From Chondrus crispus (lineage: Eukaryota; Rhodophyta; Florideophyceae; Gigartinales; Gigartinaceae): 64,000 nucleotides of DNA. Made by a program: the position numbers and the translations under genes. Location of the stretch: the NCBI RefSeq assembly GCF_000350225.1, contig NW_005179174.1, positions 61,580 through 125,579 of the forward strand. The letters run 5' to 3'. Below the pieces are notes generated by a model. That model did no database searches. It was not told the DNA's origin and saw only the letters and a list, made by a program, of their open reading frames with translations. Positions 31,966-43,854 of the stretch are shown here, one piece after another (position 1 is the first letter of the stretch; every line of letters begins with the position of its first letter).

Positions 31966-32858
31966 TGTAGTGCAATACGCACCTGGAAAGGAGGTTGAAA
32001 AGAAAGGAAAACATTTGGATATGAAAAGTAGTCCGGGTTTGGGGGACGCACGTGTGAATAATTGCACAGTTTTAATTTTTAATTATTTTATTTTATTTAG
32101 TTAATTAGTTGGCATTAATTTTGCTGACAGTAGATTAGATCTAGAATCTAGAGCCGGGAGCTACTGTACTCGCCCTGGCGGGGCTCTATATAACTTAGCC
32201 CTTTGACCGAACAAGTCAATAAACCACCCCGAGTTGCCGGAGTTGAATGTCGCCTTGGTCGAAGTCCGTCTCTACCAAGACGCTCCCTTTTACCTAAGCC
32301 TACGGCATCCTCTATCGCTCAGGGTTCCCTTTTCTCTTTCCTTTATTTCCCGATCCTTTTCTATCTCTAATTCTACCTATTTTCCCCTTATCTTGTGTTG
32401 GTGCCATCGGCCTCGGTTGCGACCGAACCGGTGTAGGTGGTTCGAGCCATCGGGCGGCACGGTTGACGTAGCGCTGCTACTTTCATTTCATCCCGTCGGG
32501 CTGCGTTGCGACGCCCTTGTCGAAGGCCTTGTCGCGTTACAAGGTGTCGAAGAAGCTCAACGAGCATTGGCCTTACAACTTAGTAGAACTGGGGTACCTA
32601 CGTACGCGCCCCACCCCACACTCGTCGAGCAGATCTCTTTGCAAGTCTCTACCACAGCGCTTTCGGGCCGGGCTATTTCTCTGTGCCCCCCCCATCAGGG
32701 ATCCGAGCTACTACGAGTCGCAAGCTCGTTTAAACGGAGAAGGGAGAGTCGGACACTCCGTAGCGCTGTGCCATCGGCAGTTCTTCTTTTTGTTGCTGTT
32801 GTTGTTTTTGCTGGACCATCGGACCGCGGTCTCTGCCCGACAGGCGCATTGCACTACA
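31966..32858 (+). repeat. 3' LTR of element 2, variant
   Basis: Begins TGTAGTGCAAT and ends ATTGCACTACA; TATATAA at 32187-32193 and AATAAA at 32218-32223. It has only one unit of the 156-bp repeat and a clearly different first 170 bases compared with the LTR at 18403, which is much closer to the LTR of element 3. Confidence 0.9.
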
Positions 32859-33728
32859 CACAGCACGTGCCGTTTCCTAGGGGTGATGAACTTGTACACT
32901 TCGGCGTACCACCCCCAGACGAACGGGCAGGTCGAGCGATACAACCGGACGATCGCTTCGATGTTACGCAATTACGTCGGCGAACATCAGGACGACTAGG
33001 ACGTGTACGTGGGGCCGCTCTCGTACGCGTACAACTCCCACGTACATTGTACGACGAGTACCACGCTCTTCGAGCTCGTCCGCAGCCGACCCCCGCCGGA
33101 GTTCTCTCTACGTAGAGCCGACGGTGACGAGCCCCCGTCCGATAGGGGAAACGCGCGCGCTGAGTTCCTCAAGACGTTGGACGACACGATCCAGAAGGCG
33201 TACTCGCGACTTTCCCAACGTCAAATTCGAACACGCGACTTCGATAAGCGCGTCAGACGGCTCAACGCACGTATCAAGCCAGGTAATTACGTCTACCTGA
33301 ACCCCACCGATGGGGCAAAGACGTCTAACAAACTCGCGTCGCCCACGGTTGGGCCATACCGGGTACTCGCCAACGACCGGCGAACGATCACGATCGATCG
33401 TGATGGTGTCACCGAGCGCGTCTCCGCAGGCCGCTGCGTGTACGCGCCACCACCGACGGGCGCGCCACGGGCGAGTACGACAACCCCAAGTGACCTTGCC
33501 GACAAGGTCACCGAGGGCACGCAGTATGCCGTGGAACGATTACTCCGGCATCGAGCCATGGAGGACGGAACAATCGAGTTTCTCATCAAGTGGGCGGATT
33601 ACGACACGCCCACATGGACCGCCCAGACTCACGTTCCGGAGGAGTTGGTGTCTCGTTACGCCCAACACCTCTGGAGACGCACCGGCAGGAACCTCACGTC
33701 TGACGTGAACGCGGACGTTCACGCTTGA
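32859..33728 (+). pseudogene. pol: pol of element 1, 3' part (integrase C-half and chromodomain)
   Basis: Begins within the integrase core just after the second catalytic Asp region (STCRFLGV ... YHPQTNGQVERYNRT, with the catalytic Glu). TAG at 32997-32999 replaces an expected Trp (QDD-stop-DVY). The frame then continues to 33728 through the integrase C-terminal domain (KPGNYVYLNP) and a chromodomain (about 33520-33690; EFLIKWADYDTPTW). It belongs with the 5' part ending at 18402, the two being separated by element 2 and a deletion of about 1 kb. Confidence 0.85.
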
Positions 33729-35485
33729 GAGGGGGGCCCTCAACCGCTTCGTTACGGTTGACGTGAGGACCGCACAGAAGTCAAGCCGTATTTGACTTCC
33801 GAAACCCAAGGACGCACGACGTAAGGCGTAAGGATGAGGCAGTACGGACTACCTCAAGGAATTGTGGCCCTCGTATTGACCGACTATACGAGGGTCGACG
33901 TGTACTCGAACGGATAAGGCGAATGCCCCTTTGTGGGAGCAGAAAGGTCGGACGCTTCACCCCGAACTGGGTCGCCGGACATTCCGTTAAGTCCGGCAAC
34001 CGCGGCGAGAGGACGTCCGACGAACGAGACGATCACCTGCACAAGGCAGCCGGTACCGGAAGCAGTTAGGCCTCCGTCAGCCGATCGTTGGCGAGCTCTT
34101 ACGGAGTCGGATGCGAGAATTCGCGTCTTAGGGGACGCGAAACGTCCCAGGGATGGCCGCCTAGAATGCGGCATTATGCTCATGTCACGCCAGGTGAGCG
34201 TGGGAGCGAACGGACTGCACAAAGCAAGGCGCTAGGTGTGAAGAATAGCGTACGCATACTTTGGTACGGGCCGAGTGAGGACGGAGGAGGGGGTGGACGA
34301 ACAACCGCCACTCCACTGTCACGATAATATGCCAAGAGAGGCACCGTATGGCCTCAGAGAATGACTGGGATGATGACGGTCACCCCAGGGATGATATAAT
34401 GCTGTACAGTGCTTGGGCCGCCGACGCGAACAACATGGAAAAAATAAGGAGAAATAAGTCCTACTGTGCAGCACTCGGTGTCAACCTGCCACCACGGGCA
34501 GGAGAAAATTAACGAAAAAGTAGTCGCGAAAATGGACAACTCACGTGAGCAAACGCATGCACGTTGGCATGCGAGACACGCAATGGCACGCGGGATGGCC
34601 GAACGTACTCTCGGCCTGACCGGTCCGACGGCCCGTACCGCACCCCGACGGAGACACACTTTCTGGCGGCGACAACGGAAGCGGCGCTCCGGACACGCAG
34701 CCTGCCGACGACACCGTCCGTGGTCGGCAGCTGAAGGGCAACCGCGCCGACACCGCCACCTTACCCGGAAACGAAAAATATTGGGTGGTGGAAATGGCCG
34801 CGGGCAAAGAGGTGGCCCAGACCACACGTGCACGGCGCCGCGCGCGTGTCAGACGAACGACATGCAGCGACGAGCGCGATTCAAATCACCACCACCGACG
34901 TTCGTGGTGAGTGAACCGATGACGGCTTCGACAAGGGGACGTCACGAGCCCTTCGTGCTCGGAAACCGCGCAAAAATCCCCGGCGTCGAAAAGGCCGACG
35001 TCGGGGCGACCTTCACAGCCCTGAGACAGAGGGCCCCCACGACAACACGAATGCCGTTGCTCGTCAAGAACGACCGCGCCGAGGGCGGCGCAGCATGACC
35101 TGCAACCTGCGAGCTCGTCTTGGACCGTCTTCTGCAGCGTGTGCGTCGGTACGTGCTCGCCGCCGGTCACCGCACGTGTCGGGAAGTGCTCGCGCCGCAC
35201 CGCCAATGGAGAGGCACCGGAGGCCGCATTGGGAAGGACATGGCGAAAAGGAAGGGGATTGTACCCATGGCGAGGTGTGGAATGTCGAATGGTAAAGAAA
35301 AGGGGGGCGCAGTCGAAGATAGCGCGACCCCACGGCTCGGGCGTATGCCAGGAGGTCGCTCGCGGAAGGACACCCGTGGAAAGCGGCATGAGAAAAGACC
35401 AAGGGCAGTAAGGTCCCAGGATCCCTTTATTCGAAGGAGCACGCGCTACAGCTAACACTCGCGGCGAACCAGGGCAAAAGCGAGC
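33729..35485. other. gene-free stretch between elements 1/2 and 3
   Basis: Probably the decayed downstream part of element 1; no LTR of its family is visible. The ORF at 34466-35098 (+) is Arg/His-rich in a GC-rich stretch and competes with equally open frames, so I do not call it a gene. Confidence 0.4.
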
Positions 35486-36511
35486 TGTAGTGCAATGCGC
35501 CTGTCGGGCAGAGACCGCGGTCCGATGGTCCAGCAAAAACAACAACAGCAACAAAAAGAAGAACTGCCGATGGCACAGCGCTACGGAGTGTCCGACTCTC
35601 CCTTCTCCGTTTAAACGAGCTTGCGACTCGTAGTAGCTCGGATCCCTGATGGGGGGGGGGCCGGCACAGAGAAATAGCCCGGCCCGGGATCGGTGTGGTA
35701 GAGACTTGCGAAGAGATCTGCTCGACGAGTGTGGAGTGGGGCACGTACGTAGGTACCCCGGTTCCACTGGGTTGTAAGGCCAATGCTTGGTGAGCTTCTT
35801 CGACACCTTGTAACGCGACAAGGCCTTCAACGGGGGCGTCGCAACGCAGCCCGACGGGATGAAATGAAAGTAGCAGCGCTACGTCAACAGTGCCGCCCGA
35901 TGGCTCGAAACACCTACACCGGTTCGGTCGCAACCGACACCGATGGTACCAACACTGGCTCGTACTACGACGGAGCCCTTCGAGGGAGACGTCGTTGCAA
36001 CGGTCTCCGTCGGAAAATGGGTCACAGTAGCAGCGCTACGTCAACTGTGTCGCCCGATGGCTCGAAACACGTACACCGGTTCGGTCGCAACCGAGGCCGA
36101 TGGCACCAACACAAGATAAGGGAAAAATAGGTAGAATTAGAGATAGAAAAGGATAGGGAAATAAAGGAAAGAGAAAAGGGAACCCCGAGCGATAGAGGAT
36201 GCCGTAGGCTTAGGTGAAAGGGAGCGTCTTGATAGAGACGGACTTCGACCAAGGCGACATTCAACTCCGGCAACTCGGGTTGGTTTATTGACTTGTTCGG
36301 TCAAAGGGCTAAGTTATATAGAGCCCCGCCGGGGCGAGTACAGTAGCTCCCGGCTCTAGATTCTAGATCTAATTAGTAAATAAAATTAAATAATTAAAAT
36401 AATCGTGCGCTTCGTCGCACACGCGTGTCCCCCAACCCCGGAGTACAGTATCCAGTTTTTTCCTTTTTCACTTCCTTCCTCCCCCCTACCCGAGACGGGT
36501 ATTGCACTACA
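35486..36511 (-). repeat. 3' LTR of element 3
   Basis: The reverse complement begins TGTAGTGCAATACCCG and ends ATTGCACTACA, with both units of the 156-bp repeat and TATATAA at 36320-36314. It is preceded on the sense strand by AGAAGGGGGATA. It is highly similar to the LTR at 18403-19422. Confidence 0.9.
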
Positions 36512-36834
36512 TATCCCCCTTCTGAGCGCTCTCGCGCAGCGGCTTCACTCCCTTGCTTCCCAACTTCTTCCTTTTTCTTCCGACCATCGGTCGCCGCTCG
36601 CGTGAGAGTAAGACGATCTCCATGTTTCCTTCATCGGATCCCACTGTCGGACATACCGCCCGCGGTCGCTGCGGTGTGGGCTTCTCACACACGCCTTCCA
36701 TTCCTAGCGACCTTCTTTCCATACCCTGACTTCCCCCGAACACCAACGTTCCTGAACCGGTCTTTCATCCCGATCTCCATCCTTCATCAGCCCCTTGTCG
36801 ATACCCCTCACTAGCCGAGCTCCAAGGTAAATCC

Positions 36835-38322
36835 ATGCGCGAATATCCCTTACTGTACGCGGCCACTCCTTGGTTTTCCGCCATCGACGTGCGCGACGTC
36901 ACTAGCATCGGGCGCGACTTTGCCGACGGTGCGGGGATGTTGCCGGGTCACCTTCCCCTTCAAGCCATTTCCTCCTACGATTGGCGTGCCCGTGTCGCCA
37001 TTCCCCCTTCTATCCTGCGTCGTTCCTCCCCTCGTGGCCGACAGGGCCTATCCCTGCGGTTCATGGAAGCCGTTCTCGACCGTCTCGACCTATCCCTATC
37101 CGATGCCCTCATCCCTCCGTCCTTCGGATGTGACACGTGGAAGTTTCGCACGGAGGGGGAGCGTGATTACCTTGACAACCTCCTCAGCTGGACACGGGGT
37201 GACCCCGTGCTCGAGGCGGACCGCCTGTGGCATAACCAACTGACGGTGACTAACGATGCCCTGTCATACACGCGCGCAATCCTCCCCCTCAATTTCCGAT
37301 ATACGAAATGCGGGAACCTCCCCTTCTTCCAGCATACGGTCCGATTCGAGCGTAAGATGAGATCGGACACGGGATATTTCCTAGCTTACCAAATGGTTGA
37401 GGCGGGGGAAATTGCTCGGTCACACTATCCCAACCGGTACCAGCAACTCCCCTCGTGGTGGGGACAATTTGAGGTCTGCCAAGGGTTTTGGGCAGAGCTC
37501 GGTCCCATCCTTACCTACTTTGGAAGCCATCTCACTGATCCTCGTCACGGGTTGTGGGTTGTCTTTTTGACGGAGTGGTGCGTGAAGGTAGCCGCCACCT
37601 TGCTCTGGGAGGCGTACGATTGTTGGCGGCTTTGGTATCTTCCTCCGAAGCTCGTCGAGCTCATGTGCCTTTTGGACTATACTGTGCCCTTGGGCGGAGC
37701 AGACACCGACTTCGAACTGCACTCCTTACTCGAAAAGATCAATCAGGTCGACTGGGATGTTGTTCCCCCTATCAACTCATCCCGATCCTTCGCGAGGCGA
37801 CGCCCGTCCTTTTCTCCCGGACGGCGTCACAGTGCGGCGGGTGACTTTGTCTGGTTCAACCCTTGGACATCCGCCTTGTGCTCTCCCTCCGAAGCGCGCC
37901 TCAGTCGCCAATTCGGCAACCAAGTTCCAACCCCTGACGTAGCTCCCATACGAGCCGTAGATCCCCGCGCAGACGACGTTTGCCCCCGAACGTCTGCTCC
38001 AGATTCCCCTCTCCCTGCAGCCCCTGCTGCTGCTGCCGATTCCCCTCTCCCTGCAGCCCCTGCTGCTGCTCCTCCTGCTGTCGATATCCCCTCGGCAGGG
38101 CATACCGAAACTCTGTCGGTTAGGGAAGCATTGTCTTCCCCACCGTCCCCATCAATTCCCAAAAAGAGCGACGGAGCCATTGACATCTACTGCACATTGC
38201 TCCGCGCTCATGGCATCGAAGGTGAAGCTCTCCAAGGGGCTTCCCTCGATGATCTGCGAGTCCTTGCTCGACTCGTTACCTCACTCCCAAAGGAAAAATC
38301 CTTGGGTGTGCCGCCCCACTGA
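36835..38322 (+). CDS. antisense ORF (aORF) copy 3
   Basis: 495 aa and nearly identical to copy 2. The main difference is a 12-residue in-frame duplication in the Pro/Ala linker (the DSPLPAAPA unit occurs twice, about 38005-38065). It is intact although the rest of the element is truncated. Conserved blocks are as in copy 2 (FRTEGER, FERKM, WWGQFEV, VFLTEW, WYLP). In-frame codons upstream of the ATG are open back to a TGA at 36727 and are similar to the coding N-terminus of the element 4 copy, but contain no ATG. Function unknown. Confidence 0.8.
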   Translation: MREYPLLYAATPWFSAIDVRDVTSIGRDFADGAGMLPGHLPLQAISSYDWRARVAIPPSILRRSSPRGRQGLSLRFMEAVLDRLDLSLSDALIPPSFGCDTWKFRTEGERDYLDNLLSWTRGDPVLEADRLWHNQLTVTNDALSYTRAILPLNFRYTKCGNLPFFQHTVRFERKMRSDTGYFLAYQMVEAGEIARSHYPNRYQQLPSWWGQFEVCQGFWAELGPILTYFGSHLTDPRHGLWVVFLTEWCVKVAATLLWEAYDCWRLWYLPPKLVELMCLLDYTVPLGGADTDFELHSLLEKINQVDWDVVPPINSSRSFARRRPSFSPGRRHSAAGDFVWFNPWTSALCSPSEARLSRQFGNQVPTPDVAPIRAVDPRADDVCPRTSAPDSPLPAAPAAAADSPLPAAPAAAPPAVDIPSAGHTETLSVREALSSPPSPSIPKKSDGAIDIYCTLLRAHGIEGEALQGASLDDLRVLARLVTSLPKEKSLGVPPH

Positions 38323-41300
38323 CCCGCCACTCGGACGACTCCCACCCCCTGATCCATTCTCGGATTATTACCCGTTTGGGGTGACGTCTGGTTATCGACG
38401 TCACCCGGTAGCTTTTGGATAATAAAATGAATCACCTGCGTATCCCCCGTTACCTTCACTTTCCTCCTCTTTTTTTGTATGCGCCCCGTCGCCGCGGTCG
38501 CATCTTCCTCTTTCCACTTTCCTTCTCTTTTCCTCGTTACTGTATTTCTTCTCTTACCCTTTTTCTGTGCACCTCTGCTACTGCAGTTGCACATCCCCTA
38601 TTACCTTCTCTTTTCCTTCTCTTGTGGTCACGTCTGCTACAGCGCGTGCATCCTTGTTACCTTCTCCTTCACCCCTTATTCAGAATGTCGTTCTCTTTTT
38701 CCTGTTTCCTCCGCCAGAGGTCGACGACCGTGAGACAGAATAAAATAATTCCCTTCCTCAACCGACTCGCGTCATTGCGCCTCCAAGGTTGCCCTCATTA
38801 TTTTCGGTTTTTCGGTTTTCCATGCCGCCCTTGAATATCCCGTCGACGACAAACACATTAACCCCTGCTATGGGGTTTCCTCTCCTTGGTCGCCAAACCG
38901 GCAACGGGTCTTGGGGAAATCTCAATTATAGCGCGCTTACATGCGCACGCAACGTGGTGCAAACTTCCTTCCAAAGTGAATAATTTATAGTCCTCCGTCC
39001 CCTTGGCCACTAGGAACTTGAGAATTAGCAGTACGAAAAACGTTCGTAGTTTTCGACGAACTTCCCGTGTCTTTTGTTTTCTGTGGGGTCACGGCTTGAG
39101 CGCGTCGACGACGACCCGCTTTCAGTAAAGCTCGGCTTCCTCCCCAAAGCGAATAAACCCCTTTGAGATCAGGTGACAATTGAGCCTTGAAGTTTCCCGT
39201 CGGTGGAATGCCTGCGTGTGTTCCATTTAAATCCGCCACTCTCAGTGTGGGTACCCTCCGCTTTTAACGGCATCTCGTAAACGCTGTCCCAGCTGTCGTC
39301 TCTCGTCCAACAATTATTCCTCAACGAATTTTTCCTCGGCAAGGTCTCCATCGAAAACACAAAATGAAGCGGGGAGGGGGGTCCCCTTCGTCCTCCTCCG
39401 GTCTCTTAAGCATTCGGGGCAACCAGCTGTCGAAGTTAATATAGGCCTTCGGCGTTTGATCACTCAGAGCAGTCGACAAATCAGCACTGTCGAAAGGGTC
39501 CACCGGTTCGTTCACCATCATCCCAGAGCTCTGCTCTCTCCCCTAAATTACTAAATGCCAAGTCTGTCTCAGGCCGCTACGCGACGAAGCATTTCAACCG
39601 ACCTGGTTTCGTCCTTCTTTGTCACTTCGGCTACGAACGGTCGTCTTTTAGACATCAGCTTCTCAAAGAAAAAGTAGTGAAATCCATCGTTCGTGACGAG
39701 ATCCCTTTGATCTACTTCCCTTGGGATGAGAACTGGTACGTTCTTCGTACCGATGCAGTACGTTACGATGATTCTTCTTGACCGACGAAGTTCTCCTTCC
39801 CTGCGCCGCACGGTCTAGGTTCACCCTCAACGAGCGCCGCTCGGCACAGTAGCAAGTGGCTCGCCTCGGCCGTTGTCAATCTGGCCAGGGGGTTCGTTCG
39901 GGCAGACCCATAACATGAGTGAGTGTTAAATCATCGATTGTTCGAACGTTCGTGCTTCGATGGCATGCTATCGCCTAGAACGGGCGTCGATTTTCGTTGT
40001 TACGAATAATTCGCACAGAGGCGTCATTTCGCTTTATACCCAAACATCCCCGCTTTCAAAGCAGGGACACCAAATTGGTGCTGTTCGATCCGGCTGACGA
40101 GCAAATACCCTTCAGACCATCGCGTCTCTTCTCCATTTTGTCTTGACGACCGACGCACCGTGTTTCTTTTCCGAACGATCCAATCTTGATTCGACGCGTT
40201 TCGTAATGTAAAGGCCAGCGCCATACAGTAGCCTCCTTCAACAATTATTGATTCTCTTTTTGCCCTCTGGACCCTGTGCATCGGCGCGGCCTCACGTTCC
40301 GCCTTCGTAAGAAATAGGATTCGGCCACAGAGCGGGGAAGCAAGATATAAACCAAATAAATAACAAGATAGGAAAATTAAACAAGGATGAATGAATGAAG
40401 AGCATGGTGAGGGATAGCGACGGGGACCATCCCAATACATCGCTTGAGGTATGGGCGAACATGTGAACTTGGCGACGGTATTTTTGGCACGCAGCAGACG
40501 GATCGTCGTCAAGTAGCTCGTCGAGTGAAGCTTTCTTCCGTTAGAATGGTTCATAGCGAGATGACCATACCGATGAAGGAGGGCGTGAGTACCTTGATCT
40601 CCTCGTTCATAAAGCAGTCACTTCCCGTCTCCATCCTCCTCTCTATTTTTTTTCTTTCCCTTCAGTACCCTTCAGTCATAAACCGAGGCTTTTGCGAACA
40701 TCAGTAGTCGTCGGCTCTCGATGGGTAGTCAGAACAACGGGTTCGATCTGCGTAGTATTGGGGGTTCCCCCATGCGCGCTGCCTGAGTCACCTGGACATC
40801 GTTTTCCGAGGCGTCCTCTCTAGACCCACTACACAGAAAATTTAGCTTCGTATCACCCAGTTCATGGGGACCGCATTTCCAATGAAGACTCTGCAATTTT
40901 GCCCCTTTTTCTAAGCTGTTGGCCCTAGCTGCTGTTAGGAATTCCCGTCGGTAGTAAAACGGAGCAGCCACCAGTAGAACGGCTTCGTGGGGGCGGATTC
41001 TCATTACGAGCACAACCTCGGTTTCCGAATAAACTTCGATCCTTCGGACTCTTCGCCCTCCACTTGTAAAGTACTGTCCTCCTGGCCGGTCGACGGAACT
41101 TCGTGGCGTAACGCCCTTGCGCAATGAACAGCAGAACAACTCGTTCTTCTTCTCAGTGTGACACACCGCATGGTTACTTGATGGTGATTGTCGGTTCGCC
41201 GCTCTGAATTGTTCTTGGGGCCTCGATCGGTTGGCGTCGCCACTCTTGTCCGTCGCCGTTCGCGACGCGGGGTTCGCGCTCTGTGCGTAAAAGAAAACAA

Positions 41301-42371
41301 ACATAAAAAATAATAATAATAACAAAGACAAAAACGGAAACATAGGAAAGATATGGGGGGGGTTATGGCGGCAGGCCGGTAAGTAGGTCACTCGTAGTGT
41401 GGCGTCGATGTGGGAGCGACAAAGCTCCTCCGTAATGATGATGTTTCACGCCGCGCTGTGTAGCCGTGTACTTGCACGTGGTGTCGATGGGTCAGGGCAA
41501 CAGTGGTCCATGTGGACCCATTTTCTCGCTCATCGAGCGGGGTTTAGGTGTTGCGAACGAACTTGGCAAGTGCTCTCATGTGCGATCTATCGCAACTTCG
41601 CCGGTGGCGAGGCCCTAGCATTTGTGCGGTCGGCGGTGGGGGTTGCCAACAACGTTTCGTACAAGTGCGGGCTTTTTCCTTAATTGCAGTTAATTTTTCG
41701 ACGTATGGCCGGAGTTCAGTCTGCGACTCGTGCTGATCATTTGACAGCTTACCAGCAGCGAGCCCCAATTTCTTTTGATTAAACCACACCCCATGAGGGC
41801 GGATCGTCGATCTAGGCGTCACATCACGTGCACGCGGCGGCCGCGTGTGATCGTATCCAAGGAGGTAAATTACCCCGGCCTGAGACTACAGTACATCTTC
41901 CCTTCCAAGGCCTGGCCGCGCGGGCCATTTCATTCATGGACGGGGGTCCCAGGCAAAATCGCTTGAGTCTTTCGTTTCCCTTCTCCTCACTCCGAGGGGT
42001 CTCGTTTCCGGCGACTGTCCTTACTCTCTCTCTGCGACGCTGGTCACTGCATCACTTCAAACTCGAGAGCCTCCTGATGGGGACCATCCCCAATACAATT
42101 CCAACATTTCACTCGCAGTCTTATCGCGTCCCGCATCATTCACTTCCTCTCGATCGGCCTCCCTCGCGTGCGCCTCTACATCAGCTGTATCTTTTCCCCT
42201 CCTTCTCCCTCGACTCGAGGGTAACCCGCTCGTCAGTCCCTTTTTGCAAAGGCGTTCCCGACGGAAGACTGCCTGAATCCTCTCGCTCCGATTTTCCTTG
42301 CTTGCGGGTCCGTTCGTTTCGAACTTCTGACTCTTCCGTGTTTCCTAATCGGCTAATTCTATTGACGATGC
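38323..42371. other. 4-kb non-coding spacer of element 3
   Basis: No confident gene. A minus-strand (element-sense) ORF at 40729-41391 starts with a hydrophobic, signal-peptide-like stretch, but this is also a T-rich tract ending in ACGCACAG that resembles a splice acceptor (about 41290-41275). The segment 41800-41900 matches 27270-27360 of element 2 in reverse. Confidence 0.45.
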
Positions 42372-43577
42372 CTACCCCGCTCGCGCGTGCGCGACTTGCG
42401 GCGGCAAGAGTAATTTCTTCCTTCGGAAATAAGTGACGGCCGCACTGCGGGGCAGTTGCTCAATGGGCTCCCACGTCGCGTCCTCGGGCGCATAACCGTA
42501 CCATTCCACCTTGAGAATCAAATTACCATTTTGATAATCGTGGTCGACGACCCGGTCGATTACATATTCCGTGTTCTCTGTTTCCTCTCCTTTCTCTGAA
42601 CTGTTTCCTTCCCCCTTCTGAAGATCTTCCAACTCGTCCTCTTCTCTGGACGTTCCGAGCTCGCGTAGGTTTGGAGGTGTCTCCGCTGTCGGCGTTTGAC
42701 CAACTAAATTATTCTGGTCCCCCGTCGTAGGCGCACGGGTGTGAGGACGTTCCTCGTCCTCCGTTGCCTCTCCTTCTTCGTTTAACTCCGGCTCTCCCAG
42801 GAACTGTAGCGCTTGACGTAGGCCGGTTATCGGCGCATGGTCCATTGGGCTTGGGGCTAATTCCACCCTGTCTCGCGATACGCGTTCCTCCTGATCGCCA
42901 ATGGCAATGACTACCGTATGTTGATCCGATCTTCTGACCTGATAAGGCCCTGTAGCGACTTGTGCGAGCTTATGTTTCGGTTCGCTAGCCGTGCCCTGCT
43001 CCTTCCGGAGGAACACGTAGGACCCTGGTGGGATCTCGTATTGCGGCTTGCGAAGGCGTGCGTCGAAATTTCGCGTGTACCGGGCTTGTTCCTTTCGCAA
43101 ACTCCTATCGGCGCCTCGCATTAGGCTCTCCAACCACGACTGCCATTTCAGGTAGTATGCTCGTGACGAGCTGAAGTTCTCCAAAGTTGGTTGCGCTTGT
43201 AACGCAATGTTTCTCGGCGCCCGAGCTAACACCAGCTCGAAGGGCGCAATGTTCGTAGTTCGATGAACTTGTGTGTTGTAGGCGAACGTCACAGCGTCGC
43301 TAAATAAGTCCCAGTCCTTGGGGTGCTCTCCAACGTATTTTCGCAACGCGGAAGTCAGCGTGCGGTTAAATCTCTCAACTTGGCCGTTGGCTTGCGGGTG
43401 GTACGTAGTCGTGAACACATTGCGTATGCCGAGAATTCGACAGACGTTCTGAAAGAACCGGGCCGTGAACTGTGTTCCATTGTCGGACAGCAGCTTGACC
43501 GGCGGTCCGTACACGAATACCCAATGGTGAACGAAGGCTTGTGCGATGTGCGCAGCTGATATCTTCTTCAACGGTAA
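42372..43577 (-). pseudogene. pol: pol C-terminal fragment of element 3 (integrase and chromodomain)
   Basis: About 400 uninterrupted codons nearly identical to the element 2 Pol C-terminus. They start inside the integrase core (KKISAAHIAQAFVHH), include the second Asp (LSDNGTQFT) and the Glu region (ANGQVERFNRT), and end with the chromodomain (WYGYAPEDATWEP). The upstream break near 43577 joins unrelated host-like sequence. It cannot encode a full Pol. Confidence 0.9.
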
Positions 43578-43854
43578 CAGGGGTTTCCCGTAGATCGGTT
43601 TCTAGTGCAAAGATCGTTCTTTTCTTTAGTTATGTTATAAGCCCACTAAAACGTTACAAAACTATTCCGCAGTCGTTGAAGACACTAGACAATAAGTAAT
43701 GGGAGCTCCTTAGGGGTTCTGCAAGTATCTTAGCGTCTTCTGCTTGCATTTTGACCCTGGGAGGTCTCTTGGTGCTCTTGTAGCCCTCCCCGTGACTGTC
43801 ACGCCATCACGGTACCCGATAAATATTTTATATATTCGTTAGTCTCAAGCTCAG

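Larger units (their letters stand above)
18403..32858 (+). mobile_element. Ty3/gypsy chromovirus element 2 with antisense ORF, probably chimeric
   Basis: LTR 18403-19422, PBS 19427-19444, gag 19548-21855, pol 21726-26309, a 3.9-kb non-coding spacer, an aORF on the opposite strand (31642-30191), a purine tract 31954-31963 and LTR 31966-32858. It sits inside the pol of element 1. The flanking pentamers differ (CGGAG before, CACAG after), about 1 kb of target is missing, and the two LTRs are strongly diverged from each other. This is not a simple single insertion. Confidence 0.85.
12561..33728 (+). mobile_element. Ty3/gypsy chromovirus element 1, interrupted and 3'-truncated
   Basis: 5' LTR 12561-13153, PBS 13155-13172, gag 13231-15792, pol 5' part to 18402, then a 14.5-kb insertion (element 2, 18403-32858), then the pol 3' part 32859-33728. 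About 1 kb of pol (end of RNase H through the first half of the integrase core) is missing between the two parts. No 3' LTR of this family is found downstream, so the element is also truncated. It has nonsense codons and a frameshift and is not functional. Confidence 0.85.
35486..43577 (-). mobile_element. Ty3/gypsy chromovirus element 3, 5'-truncated
   Basis: Reading from right to left: pol C-terminal fragment (43577-42372), non-coding spacer (42371-38323), aORF on the opposite strand (36835-38322), purine tract, 3' LTR (36511-35486). Gag, most of pol and the 5' LTR are missing; homology to element 2 stops near 43577. It is the same family as element 2 and lies tail to tail with it. Confidence 0.85.

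Noticed and set aside
34886..35830. 314-codon minus-strand ORF joining LTR and flank
   Set aside because: It starts inside the element 3 LTR and continues into unrelated flanking DNA; a chance fusion.
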